From assembly GCA_964454545.1 (NCBI GenBank), contig CAYVTI010000065.1, forward strand, positions 1-7,154: a stretch of DNA of 7,154 nucleotides, read 5' to 3'. This DNA is from JABCZZ01 sp964454545 (GTDB lineage: Bacteria; Pseudomonadota; Alphaproteobacteria; Rickettsiales; JABCZZ01). The notes below the pieces were generated by a model. That model was not told the origin of the DNA, made no database searches, and worked only from the letters and a program-made list of their open reading frames with translations. Of this stretch, positions 1 through 5,146 are shown piece after piece (within the stretch, counting starts at the first letter, position 1; each line of letters opens with the position of its first letter). The position numbers and the translations under genes are program-made.

Positions 1-2
1 TG

Positions 3-224
3 ACCCCGGACGAGGTGCGTTCGCGGCTGGGATTGATGCCGATTTCAGAAGCCGGGAATCGGAAACCTGAAATCAGAAAATTCAATAAGTACAATCCGTA
101 TCATCTTGGCGCCGGTCCCGGCGGCGGGCAGTTCACTACCCGCGACAGGGACGGCTACGGGAAGGGATGTGGCGAGCGCGATCATTCATCCTTCCGGCAG
201 GAGGATACAGGTCGCGGAGAATGA
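3..224 (+). CDS. Phage portal protein, C-terminal end (partial; frame broken at the tail)
   Basis: This is the 3' end of a gene that begins before the window; the frame is open from base 3 to the TGA at 222-224. The first residues, TPDEVRSRLGLMPI, match the 'TPxEvRxxLGLpPl' stretch near the C-terminus of HK97-type portal proteins, which form the dodecameric DNA-entry ring of the head. The position directly upstream of protease and capsid genes fits this. A basic linker follows, then KYNPYHLGAGPGGGQFTT, a Gly-rich 'GGQF' tail of the kind seen at the ends of phage head proteins and often used as a junction to variable C-terminal domains. After about residue D/G at base 150 this frame turns into cysteine- and arginine-rich sequence that looks non-coding, while frame 1 looks coding. 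I infer a one-base frame change between about 140 and 168. The portal call is likely but rests on a short fragment. Confidence 0.65.
   Translation, partial: TPDEVRSRLGLMPISEAGNRKPEIRKFNKYNPYHLGAGPGGGQFTTRDRDGYGKGCGERDHSSFRQEDTGRGE
41..74. repeat. 8-bp inverted repeat inside the portal tail
   Basis: GATTTCAG at 41-48 is the exact reverse complement of CTGAAATC at 67-74, with 18 bases between the arms. It encodes the linker ISEAGNRKPEIRKF just before the GGQF motif. The mix of GAATC, GATTTC and GAAATC words resembles the palindromic region at 2126-2162, so both may belong to one small repeat family that inserted into a tolerant linker. It could also be chance. Confidence 0.35.
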
Positions 225-684
225 TGCTGTACGGAGTGATGCTACCGGTAGCACATTTCCCAAATCGCCGCAATATGCCGGCGAGCCTGATAATGACAGG
301 ATCGACTCGTCGAATATGCTTGAATATATAGCGACTGCCATCGGCGGTTTGGAAACCCTGGGCGTGGAAGGTGCGGTATCCTTGGCTTCGCGCGTAAGGA
401 ACATGATTGAGAGTGTGGGGATTGGTTCGGGGGATGCTGCGGCAACCAATAAATCTATTACAAATGCTACAGAGCATGGTATGGCAAGAGCATTAGGACG
501 TGGTATTTCAGATGAACAGGTACAGGAAGCCATAAGATCAGCAGAGGTATCTGGCAGTGTCACTACTCAAATAGGAAAATATGGTACTCCACAAAAAGTT
601 TATAACGGTACGAATGGAATCACTGTAGTGGTTGAAACTGCTGGACGAAATGCTGGAAAAGTAATAACTGCATGGTCAAAATAA
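106..684 (+). CDS. C-terminal toxin-like domain, probably once the tail of the portal (BECR-type RNase-like)
   Basis: This is an open frame 1 reading of about 192 codons. The first in-frame start is TTG 106, with GTG 169 as an alternative; neither has a well-placed ribosome site. I therefore read it as the shifted continuation of the portal tail rather than a free gene. Residues 20-117 are a low-complexity Ala/Gly/Ser-rich stretch. The last 75 residues form a compact domain: ATEHGMARALGRGISDEQV (121-139, with H124, R128 and R132), a short helix, and a beta-rich end finishing ITAW. This layout resembles the H-G-x-x-x-R toxin tips that end many Rhs/CDI-type polymorphic toxins and are placed in the Barnase-EndoU-ColicinE5/D-RelE fold. 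GC content falls from about 58% (361-420) to about 42% (481-660) at the tip, as expected for a swapped toxin domain. The fold call comes from pattern memory, and RNase activity is inferred. Confidence 0.5.
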   Translation: MAPVPAAGSSLPATGTATGRDVASAIIHPSGRRIQVAENDAVRSDATGSTFPKSPQYAGEPDNDRIDSSNMLEYIATAIGGLETLGVEGAVSLASRVRNMIESVGIGSGDAAATNKSITNATEHGMARALGRGISDEQVQEAIRSAEVSGSVTTQIGKYGTPQKVYNGTNGITVVVETAGRNAGKVITAWSK

Positions 685-697
685 GAAGGAAGTGATT

Positions 698-970
698 ATG
701 ACAATTTCACTAGCAGACATACAAAATGCTTTGATAGCGGAAGATGTAGAAGGATTGCTTACGTTAGGAGCACCAGGTGATGAGTATTACAATGAAGCGA
801 ATGACATAAGTTCTGCCCTGTCTTCAATAGAAGCAGATCAACTTACGCAGTCAAATATTATAACTATAATCAGCAAGGTATGGGAAAAGTATTTTGGACC
901 GTTCTCACCAGAAGATATTAACAAGCGCACCAGTGCTTTTCAACATATAGCGCAACGTCTTTTACGTTAA
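698..970 (+). CDS. Candidate immunity protein, DUF1871-like (90 aa)
   Basis: This small acidic protein starts at ATG 698, preceded by AGAAGGA at 684-690 at normal spacing. A GTG at 692 in the same frame is less well placed. It lies 13 bases after the stop of the toxin-like reading and shares its low GC content, so the two probably moved together. It has no signal peptide or membrane segment, and the overall pattern is helical. The spacing of GAPGDEYYNEANDISSAL (24-41), an isoleucine-rich helix leading to VWEKYFGPF (61-69), and a final IAQRLL helix resembles DUF1871 proteins such as the small Bacillus members. Its place directly after a toxin tip suggests that it binds and neutralises that toxin in the cytoplasm. 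The DUF1871 match is by eye, and immunity function is inferred from position, size and composition. Confidence 0.6.
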   Translation: MTISLADIQNALIAEDVEGLLTLGAPGDEYYNEANDISSALSSIEADQLTQSNIITIISKVWEKYFGPFSPEDINKRTSAFQHIAQRLLR

Positions 971-995
971 GCTTTGGGTATGCGAGGTGGAAACA

Positions 996-1028
996 ATGAC
1001 TGACGATGTTTTAAATTTCCAAGCGTAG
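996..1028 (+). other. Ten-codon reading frame after the immunity gene (remnant or leader)
   Basis: The reading is ATG ACT GAC GAT GTT TTA AAT TTC CAA GCG then TAG, giving MTDDVLNFQA. It is preceded at good spacing by a GAGGTGG ribosome-site-like sequence at 984-990. The start signal is better than expected for random intergenic DNA, while the product is too short to recognise. It could be the 5' stub of a second immunity gene cut off by recombination. Confidence 0.25.
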
Positions 1029-1033
1029 ATGCT

Positions 1034-1078
1034 AATCCACCGATTTTGAATCGGTAAGATGGACTTTTAGTCCGTTCA
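1034..1078 (+). repeat. Two-hairpin element, copy A
   Basis: Copy A lies in the 227-base gap 971-1197, which has no convincing gene. It contains a perfect 7-bp stem (ACCGATT 1039-1045 with AATCGGT 1049-1055, loop TTG), then TAAGAT, then a second stem (GGACT 1061-1065 with AGTCC 1069-1073, loop TTT). Neither hairpin is followed by a T-run, so it is not an intrinsic terminator. The order of parts repeats in copy B, 93 bases downstream. Confidence 0.6.
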
Positions 1079-1127
1079 TCAATAACTATGGCCTCTTATT
1101 CAACCGGCGATCATACCACCTATCATA

Positions 1128-1171
1128 GATCCGCCTGCTTCAGCAGGTAAAATGGACTTTAGTCATTCCTA
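1128..1171 (+). repeat. Two-hairpin element, copy B
   Basis: This is the second copy. The first stem is GCCTGC (1133-1138) with GCAGGT (1143-1148), loop TTCA. It differs in sequence from copy A but still pairs. The joining segment GGTAAAATGGACTTTAGTC matches copy A's GGTAAGATGGACTTTTAGTC apart from one substitution and one missing T. The second stem is GACT (1155-1158) with AGTC (1161-1164), extendable by AAT/ATT with a bulged G. The copy ends about 15 bases before the protease ribosome site. Confidence 0.6.
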
Positions 1172-1197
1172 TAATCACTCCCATAAAAGGAACTCCC

Positions 1198-2121
1198 ATG
1201 TCCTTATTTCTTCCTATTACCAAAGTGGATATCGCAAAGCGCCTGGTCTATGGCACCATCAGCGAAGAGGTACCGGACAAGGCAGGCGAGATTCTTGATT
1301 ACGAGAGCGCGAAGCCTGCGTTCCAGGACTGGTCGCAGCAGTTTGAAGATGCCAGCGGCGGCAAGAGCCTCGGCAATGTGCGCGCCATGCATGGCAACAT
1401 CGCTGCGGGCAAGTTCACCGACATTTCCTTCGACGATGAGAGGAAGCGTATCTCGGGCGTCGCCAAGATCGTGGATGATGACGAATGGCGGAAAGTGCTC
1501 GAGGGCGTCTATACCGGGTTTTCCATCGGCGGCGGTTATGCGCGGCGCTGGCCGGATAAGGATAATCCCGCGCTCATGCGCTACACGCCGGTGCTGACCG
1601 AGGTGTCGCTTGTCGATAACCCGGCGGTTCCTACCGCGACGTTTGACGTTATCAAGCACGACGGCACTATCGAATGCCGCAAGTTCAACGCCACGAAGGA
1701 GGATGTGATGACGGATACGGATAACACTGATGACGAGCAGCATGTCGCCACGCTGGTGCGCGAGCTGCAATGGCTGGAGGAAGATGTGAAAGGCGAGGAG
1801 GAAGAGAACGACATCCTGCCGCATATTCTCGCATTGCAGCAATATCTGAGCGACGAGGAAAATGAGAAGGAAATTAATGGCAAGATGGTCAGGTATTCGC
1901 ATTTCCGCAATTCCCTGTCTGTACAGATTGATGCATTGCAGAAACGCATCGCTAAACTTGAGTCGCAGCCATTGCCTGCGAAAGGAAAATTGCGTGCTTT
2001 TGGCAAGACAGATGATCGTAGTGTTGCTATTTTTGCGGAAGACAATCTTGCCAAGCTGACACCTGAGCAGCGCGTCCATGAACTGATGAAAGTAGCGCTC
2101 GCCAATCCGATCGTGCTTTAG
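1198..2121 (+). CDS. Prohead (capsid maturation) protease with C-terminal scaffold-like half
   Basis: This 307-aa protein starts at ATG 1198 behind AAAGGAA (1185-1191). Residues 1-155 read as a phage prohead serine protease of the herpesvirus-assemblin-like fold (the HK97 gp4, U35/S78 or XkdF type). The candidate catalytic histidine lies in VRAMHGN (H65), followed by the strand-rich ISFDDERKRISGVAKI, and the candidate nucleophile serine lies in YTGFSIGGGY (S109). The conserved TEVSLVDNPAVPTA stretch (134-147) follows. Such enzymes cleave scaffold and capsid N-terminal segments inside the immature head. Residues 165-307 are strongly acidic and helical (DDEEQ-rich, with LQKRIAKLESQ coiled-coil-like at 247-257), which is normal for a scaffold. 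The place between portal and capsid supports the call. The exact protease family cannot be fixed by eye, and the third catalytic residue is uncertain. Confidence 0.85.
   Translation: MSLFLPITKVDIAKRLVYGTISEEVPDKAGEILDYESAKPAFQDWSQQFEDASGGKSLGNVRAMHGNIAAGKFTDISFDDERKRISGVAKIVDDDEWRKVLEGVYTGFSIGGGYARRWPDKDNPALMRYTPVLTEVSLVDNPAVPTATFDVIKHDGTIECRKFNATKEDVMTDTDNTDDEQHVATLVRELQWLEEDVKGEEEENDILPHILALQQYLSDEENEKEINGKMVRYSHFRNSLSVQIDALQKRIAKLESQPLPAKGKLRAFGKTDDRSVAIFAEDNLAKLTPEQRVHELMKVALANPIVL
1695..1710 (+). promoter_or_regulatory. Internal ribosome binding site and start codon inside the protease gene
   Basis: GAAGGAGG at 1695-1702 is a near-perfect anti-16S match and is followed five bases later by the in-frame ATG at 1708 (Met171). 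It falls exactly at the border between the protease domain and the acidic helical half. It therefore looks selected for internal initiation rather than accidental. Confidence 0.6.
1708..2121 (+). CDS. Probable nested scaffolding protein (in-frame internal start, 137 aa)
   Basis: Translation from the internal ATG 1708 would release the C-terminal 137 residues of the protease gene as a separate protein in the same frame. The product begins MTDTDNTDDEQ. It is highly charged, has a run of glutamates (EEEEN at residues 200-204 of the full protein), a coiled-coil-like helix near LQKRIAKLESQ, and a hydrophobic helix near the end (VHELMKVALANPIVL). Known parallel: in phage lambda the scaffold Nu3 is made from a start nested in the 3' part of protease gene C. 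The expected role is to co-assemble with capsid subunits through the C-terminal helix and then be degraded by the protease. Expression from this start is inferred from the ribosome site and domain border only. Confidence 0.5.
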   Translation: MTDTDNTDDEQHVATLVRELQWLEEDVKGEEEENDILPHILALQQYLSDEENEKEINGKMVRYSHFRNSLSVQIDALQKRIAKLESQPLPAKGKLRAFGKTDDRSVAIFAEDNLAKLTPEQRVHELMKVALANPIVL

Positions 2122-2125
2122 CAAT

Positions 2126-2162
2126 GAATCTCGAATCCCTGAATCTCGAGATTCAGAGATTC
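2126..2162. repeat. Perfect 18-bp palindrome within GAATC/GATTC repeats
   Basis: CTGAATCTCGAGATTCAG at 2139-2156 is a perfect palindrome. A second nested pair, GAATCTC (2126-2132) with GAGATTC (2156-2162), allows an alternative longer pairing. The block starts five bases after the protease stop, and the rest of the gap to the capsid ribosome site (AAGGAG 2210-2215) has more GACTC/GATTC-like words. No T-run follows, so a terminator is unlikely. Candidates are an RNA stabiliser, a protein-binding site, or a small mobile palindrome. Confidence 0.6.
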
Positions 2163-2220
2163 CAGACTCAAGACTCCAATATTCCCGACTTCAGTAACCA
2201 CTATCCAACAAGGAGAAACT

Positions 2221-3702
2221 ATGTTTATAAACCCTACGCAAGAGACGCTGGGGCTGATGAAGACCAGCCTCAGCAAGGCCGTTACTATTTCCAGCGGCCT
2301 CGTCGCCTATGACCTGCAGGCGCCCGCGAAAAACCTTTACCCGGTAGTCACACCGCTGCGCAACAGCATACCGCGTGTTGCCCGCTTGAATCCCGGCGAT
2401 GCCGCGCGCTGGAAGCAGGTGACTTCGCCCGTGGGGTCGGGATTTGACGCGATGGGCTGGGTTCCGGAAGGGCAACGCTCCGGCACGATGTCATATTCCA
2501 CTGCGACCAAGTCCGCGACCTATGTTACCATCGGCGAGGAAGATTACCTGACGTTTGAAGCCGAGGCTGCCGCGCAGGGGTTCGAGGATGAAAACTCCAT
2601 GGTGACAATCCGCCTTCTGCAGAAAACCATGCGCAAGGAAGAAATCGGCCTGCTTGCCGGAAACGGCGGCGGCGTCACGCTCGGCACGCCGACTGCGCCG
2701 ACGCTTTCTGCCTCCGGCACCGGCGGCACCCTGCCTGCTGCGACCTATTCGGTCATCGCCGTAGCGCTGACGCTGGAAGGCTGGAAAAATTCATCGCTTT
2801 CCGGTGGCGTATCCACCACGAAAACGGTTACAGGAGCTGACAGCAAAACCTTCACGCTCAATGGCGGCTCGTCCAACAAATCAACCAATACCACGCAGGC
2901 CGTTTCTTCCGGCCAGACCCTGTTCGCAAGCACTCCCGCCATTCAGGGCGCGGTCGCTTATGCATGGTATGTAGGTGCCGCAGGTAGCGAAACCCTGCAG
3001 GCCATCACCACGATCAACAGCGCCATTTTCAGTGCAGCGCTTGCAGGCAGCCGTCAGGCAGCTACTGCCATAACCGCAGATAATTCATATAATTCCAGCC
3101 TTGCGTTTGACGGATTGCTTACCCAGGCGCTCAACAGCAATAACCTTGCCTATGTTAACACGCTGGCAACCGGCACTGCGGGTACAGGCACCACGCTTAC
3201 CGCATCCGGGCGCGGCTCTGTGGTGGAAATTGATACCATGCTGCAGAGCATGTGGGATAACTACCGCATCAGCCCTACGGTGATTTATGTGAACAGCCAG
3301 GAACTCAAGAACATCACCAATAAGGTGCTGGGTACTGGCGCCAGCTCGCTGCTCCGCTACAGCAGCAGCGATGACAGCGCGCTGCCATACAGCCTTGTGG
3401 CAGGCGGCACGATTGAGTTCTACTTCAACCCGTTTTCTGCCGATGGCGGCGTTAAGATGCCGATCAAGGTGCACCCGGATCTCCCGCCCGGCACCATCAT
3501 CGCCTATGCCGAGCAGCTTCCGGCCTGGTACCAGAACAACGAAGTGCCGAACGTTGCCGAAGTGCTCACCCGCCGCGATTACTACCGCATGGACTGGCCG
3601 GTGCGCACCCGCCAGCGCGAATACGGCGTCTATGCCGAGGAAGTGCTGGCCGTCTACGCCACCTTTGGATTGGGCGTAATTACGAACATTGCGAATGGGT
3701 AG
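2221..3702 (+). CDS. Major capsid protein with inserted beta-rich domain
   Basis: This 493-aa protein starts at ATG 2221 behind AAGGAG (2210-2215). It follows the protease/scaffold gene and is the largest head gene here. The N-terminal part (1-150) has an N-arm and a basic/aromatic region (NLYPVVTPLRNSIPRV; WVPEGQRSG), and the spine-helix-like ENSMVTIRLLQKTMRKEEIGLLAG (124-147). Residues 295-493 resume a capsid core: GLLTQAL, a helix GSVVEIDTMLQSMWDNY (332-348) followed by PTVIYVNSQELKNI, and the conserved-looking end MDWPVRTRQREYGVYAEEVLAVYATFG. Together these fit an HK97-type coat subunit that forms the icosahedral shell. Residues about 155-290 are Thr/Ser/Gly/Ala-rich and beta-like (TLPAATYSVIAVALTLEGW; AVAYAWYVGAAG), and look like an Ig/fibronectin-type insertion that would sit on the outer surface. 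The capsid call is firm in context; the subfamily was not determined. Confidence 0.85.
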   Translation: MFINPTQETLGLMKTSLSKAVTISSGLVAYDLQAPAKNLYPVVTPLRNSIPRVARLNPGDAARWKQVTSPVGSGFDAMGWVPEGQRSGTMSYSTATKSATYVTIGEEDYLTFEAEAAAQGFEDENSMVTIRLLQKTMRKEEIGLLAGNGGGVTLGTPTAPTLSASGTGGTLPAATYSVIAVALTLEGWKNSSLSGGVSTTKTVTGADSKTFTLNGGSSNKSTNTTQAVSSGQTLFASTPAIQGAVAYAWYVGAAGSETLQAITTINSAIFSAALAGSRQAATAITADNSYNSSLAFDGLLTQALNSNNLAYVNTLATGTAGTGTTLTASGRGSVVEIDTMLQSMWDNYRISPTVIYVNSQELKNITNKVLGTGASSLLRYSSSDDSALPYSLVAGGTIEFYFNPFSADGGVKMPIKVHPDLPPGTIIAYAEQLPAWYQNNEVPNVAEVLTRRDYYRMDWPVRTRQREYGVYAEEVLAVYATFGLGVITNIANG

Positions 3703-3711
3703 AAACTTTAA

Positions 3712-3745
3712 CCCAACCATCTGCCATCCATGGCAGATGGTTGGG
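3712..3745. repeat. Perfect 16-bp-arm hairpin after the capsid gene
   Basis: Arms 3712-3727 and 3730-3745 are exact reverse complements separated by only CC; the arm begins CCCAACCATCTGCC. It lies nine bases after the capsid stop and would fold very stably in RNA. The sequence after it (AGAGATTCTTATGG) lacks a proper T-run. It may be a weak or factor-assisted terminator, an RNA 3'-end protector for the abundant capsid message, or a mark at the left edge of the AT-rich insert. Confidence 0.75.
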
Positions 3746-3755
3746 AGAGATTCTT

Positions 3756-3785
3756 ATGGACTTCTTAGTAAGTAAAGCTTTATAA
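3756..3785 (+). other. Nine-codon reading frame between hairpin and TIGR04255 operon
   Basis: ATG 3756 reads MDFLVSKAL then TAA. GGGAGAG at 3743-3749 sits at good ribosome-site distance, partly inside the hairpin's right arm. It may be the 5' stub of a gene once downstream of the capsid that was cut by the insertion. It could also be a leader peptide, or chance. Confidence 0.25.
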
Positions 3786-3786
3786 A
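3757..3786 (+). promoter_or_regulatory. Candidate sigma70 promoter for the TIGR04255 operon
   Basis: TGGACT at 3757-3762 (four of six to TTGACA), an 18-base spacer, and TATAAA at 3781-3786 (five of six to TATAAT) sit 33 bases before the start codon, in an AT-rich stretch. Its presence would let the cassette be expressed independently of the late phage transcript, for example in a lysogen. The match is moderate and by eye. Confidence 0.4.
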
Positions 3787-3807
3787 TAAAAAGGAAGCGA
3801 ACTTTTT

Positions 3808-3822
3808 ATGATAGAGGAATGA
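3808..3822 (+). other. Four-codon leader frame overlapping the TIGR04255 start
   Basis: ATG ATA GAG GAA TGA (MIEE) begins at 3808, 11 bases after AAGGAAG (3790-3796). Its TGA (3820-3822) overlaps the ATG 3819 of the next gene. Because that ATG has GAGG only one base away, its own ribosome site is poorly spaced, and re-initiation after this mini-frame could be how it is translated. Confidence 0.35.
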
Positions 3823-4544
3823 GCCAGAAGTATAAACATCCGCCCATTGTTGAAGCGGTTATCGATTTCAAGTTATCGGAACCACTTACTAAAACTCTTG
3901 TGAATAAAGCAAAGAAGTATTTTCTGAAAGAATATCCATTTTGTGAGGATACACATCTTTTAGGAGTATATCTCAATCCGGCTAGTAAGTCGGCAGAATA
4001 TAAAGAAGAAGCATCGGGTTATAAAATCAGCAGTAATGATGGAGCGGACATTTTATTAATTAATACACATGCTTTTACTGTATCTCGCCTTGCTCCTTAT
4101 CCGGGATGGAATATTATAAGAGAACGAGCTGAAAAAGACTGGAAAGAATGGAAGAAAATCGTTAATCCAAAAATCCGGCGTGTTGGTGTTCGGTACATAA
4201 ATCGTGTCGATATTCCGATATCATCCGGCGGTAGAATCGAGTATGAGGATTATTTAAAAATTTTCCCCCAATTACCTGATAATGAGATTCCTGTCTTATC
4301 TCAATATGCAATGCAGATTGTGGTTCCACTTGAAAATAATATGAGTCTTTTGCTCAATTCTGCCACTGTACCGTCACCTTTATTAAATCATGTATCCTAT
4401 ATTTTGGATATTGATATTAGTAAGGAAATTACGGAGTCTATATCGGAAAAGGAAGTTTGGGACTTAATTGATGATATGAGGTATCATAAAAATCGGATTT
4501 TTGAAAGTTCTGTTACTGATAAAGCAAAGGAATTATTTTCTTGA
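3819..4544 (+). CDS. TIGR04255 family protein (first gene of three-gene accessory operon)
   Basis: This 241-aa soluble protein has no signal peptide or membrane segment. The N-terminal YKHPPIVEAVIDFKL (5-19) and the central RRVGVRYINRVDIP (120-133) match the hallmark stretches of TIGR04255, a sporadically distributed family of about 250 residues with no established biochemistry. The C-terminal KNRIFESSVTDKAKELF (224-240) also fits. It starts at ATG 3819, whose ribosome site is awkward (see the four-codon leader). Its stop TGA 4542-4544 shares a base with the next ATG, so translation is probably coupled. The gene is AT-rich (about 32% GC in 4441-4500) against the GC-rich capsid before it, showing that the operon is foreign to the phage backbone. 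Function is unknown; a role in phage exclusion or another lysogen benefit is only suggested by its location. Confidence 0.85.
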   Translation: MSQKYKHPPIVEAVIDFKLSEPLTKTLVNKAKKYFLKEYPFCEDTHLLGVYLNPASKSAEYKEEASGYKISSNDGADILLINTHAFTVSRLAPYPGWNIIRERAEKDWKEWKKIVNPKIRRVGVRYINRVDIPISSGGRIEYEDYLKIFPQLPDNEIPVLSQYAMQIVVPLENNMSLLLNSATVPSPLLNHVSYILDIDISKEITESISEKEVWDLIDDMRYHKNRIFESSVTDKAKELFS

Positions 4545-5146
4545 TGCGCACATTACCTTCAATAGATAGATATACTCTACCCGTATTTGCCCCATCGAAT
4601 GGTATTAGCCAATTTTCTGATATTATAGCTAGAGATTTAGGTTCTATTCAGGAAGATATTTTACGTTCTTTGTCGTCTTTTAGCGTTAATCCTAATATAC
4701 AACCTATCCCAATGTCTGAGCCGATTGAAGCGCTTCATATTTCTCTGGCTAGATTAAAAAATATGACCTCTTATGTAGCAATGCATCTAGGTAGAGAGTG
4801 GAGAGATAAGCTATTTATACAGCTTGATGAGCTTCTCTCACCAGATGATTGGGATCAAGAAGAAAAATTGCCGGATACGAATTCATTCCAGACCTTTTTA
4901 CGTCTCATTTTATACTACCGTCCTCATTGTCGCCCTGCTATAGGGCTATTTAGTGGACGCTTTATTGGCTCTTGGGTTAATCAGAAGGATATGCTTACCA
5001 TAGAATGTATGCCTAATGATGAAGTTCGCTGGCATATGACATATAGTTTAGATGGAAAGCCATATGTAAGTTCTGGTACTGCAACGATTTCTGTTTTAGC
5101 CAATATTAGATCTCCATATGCCTTTGAGAATTGGTTCTCTCAATGA
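4544..5146 (+). CDS. Uncharacterised protein, second gene of the TIGR04255 operon (200 aa)
   Basis: I do not recognise a named family. It starts at ATG 4544, overlapping the previous stop by one base; a TTG at 4541 is a less likely start. It is soluble, without membrane segments. Residues 1-80 are mixed helix with a hydrophobic ISQFSDIIARDLGSIQEDILRSL-type helix. The more conserved-looking part is 85-165: EWRDKLFIQLDELL, then a LPDTNSFQTFLRLILYYRP block, then RPAIGLFSGRFIGSWV and DMLTIECMPNDEVRW. The last segments suggest a beta-sheet in which an antiparallel 'G-x-x-x-x-x-W' strand pair is followed by an acidic turn. No catalytic motif is evident. AT-rich composition and the overlaps on both sides tie it to its neighbours. 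It might bind the TIGR04255 protein or the third product as part of a complex; this is inferred from coupling alone. Confidence 0.7.
   Translation: MRTLPSIDRYTLPVFAPSNGISQFSDIIARDLGSIQEDILRSLSSFSVNPNIQPIPMSEPIEALHISLARLKNMTSYVAMHLGREWRDKLFIQLDELLSPDDWDQEEKLPDTNSFQTFLRLILYYRPHCRPAIGLFSGRFIGSWVNQKDMLTIECMPNDEVRWHMTYSLDGKPYVSSGTATISVLANIRSPYAFENWFSQ

Noticed and set aside
199..224. Programmed frameshift at the portal stop using the AGGAGG at 199-204
   Set aside because: The SD-like sequence is 17 bases from the TGA, much farther than in known +1 sites such as prfB, and GAA-TGA is not a good slip codon. The coding switch also appears to occur earlier, around 140-168.
221..332. ATG at 221 overlapping the portal TGA as the start of a new gene
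   Set aside because: That frame ends after about 36 codons, and frame 1 is the coding one here. The AGGAGG is also too distant for this ATG.
1088..1150. 20-codon frame MASYSTGDHTTYHR... in the pre-protease gap
   Set aside because: It has no ribosome site, and its end lies within the copy B hairpin; it is better explained as part of the structured repeats.
1204..2124. 306-codon open frame on the minus strand opposite the protease gene
   Set aside because: The plus strand encodes a recognisable protease with a good ribosome site. The minus product has no recognisable domain and is a GC-driven shadow.
3085..3720. 211-codon minus-strand frame over the capsid 3' end
   Set aside because: It is a shadow of the capsid gene, with His/Val/Ala-rich content and no domain or plausible start signal.
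3712..3745. Classical rho-independent terminator
   Set aside because: The stem is excellent but no T-run follows on either strand, so only a hairpin is claimed.
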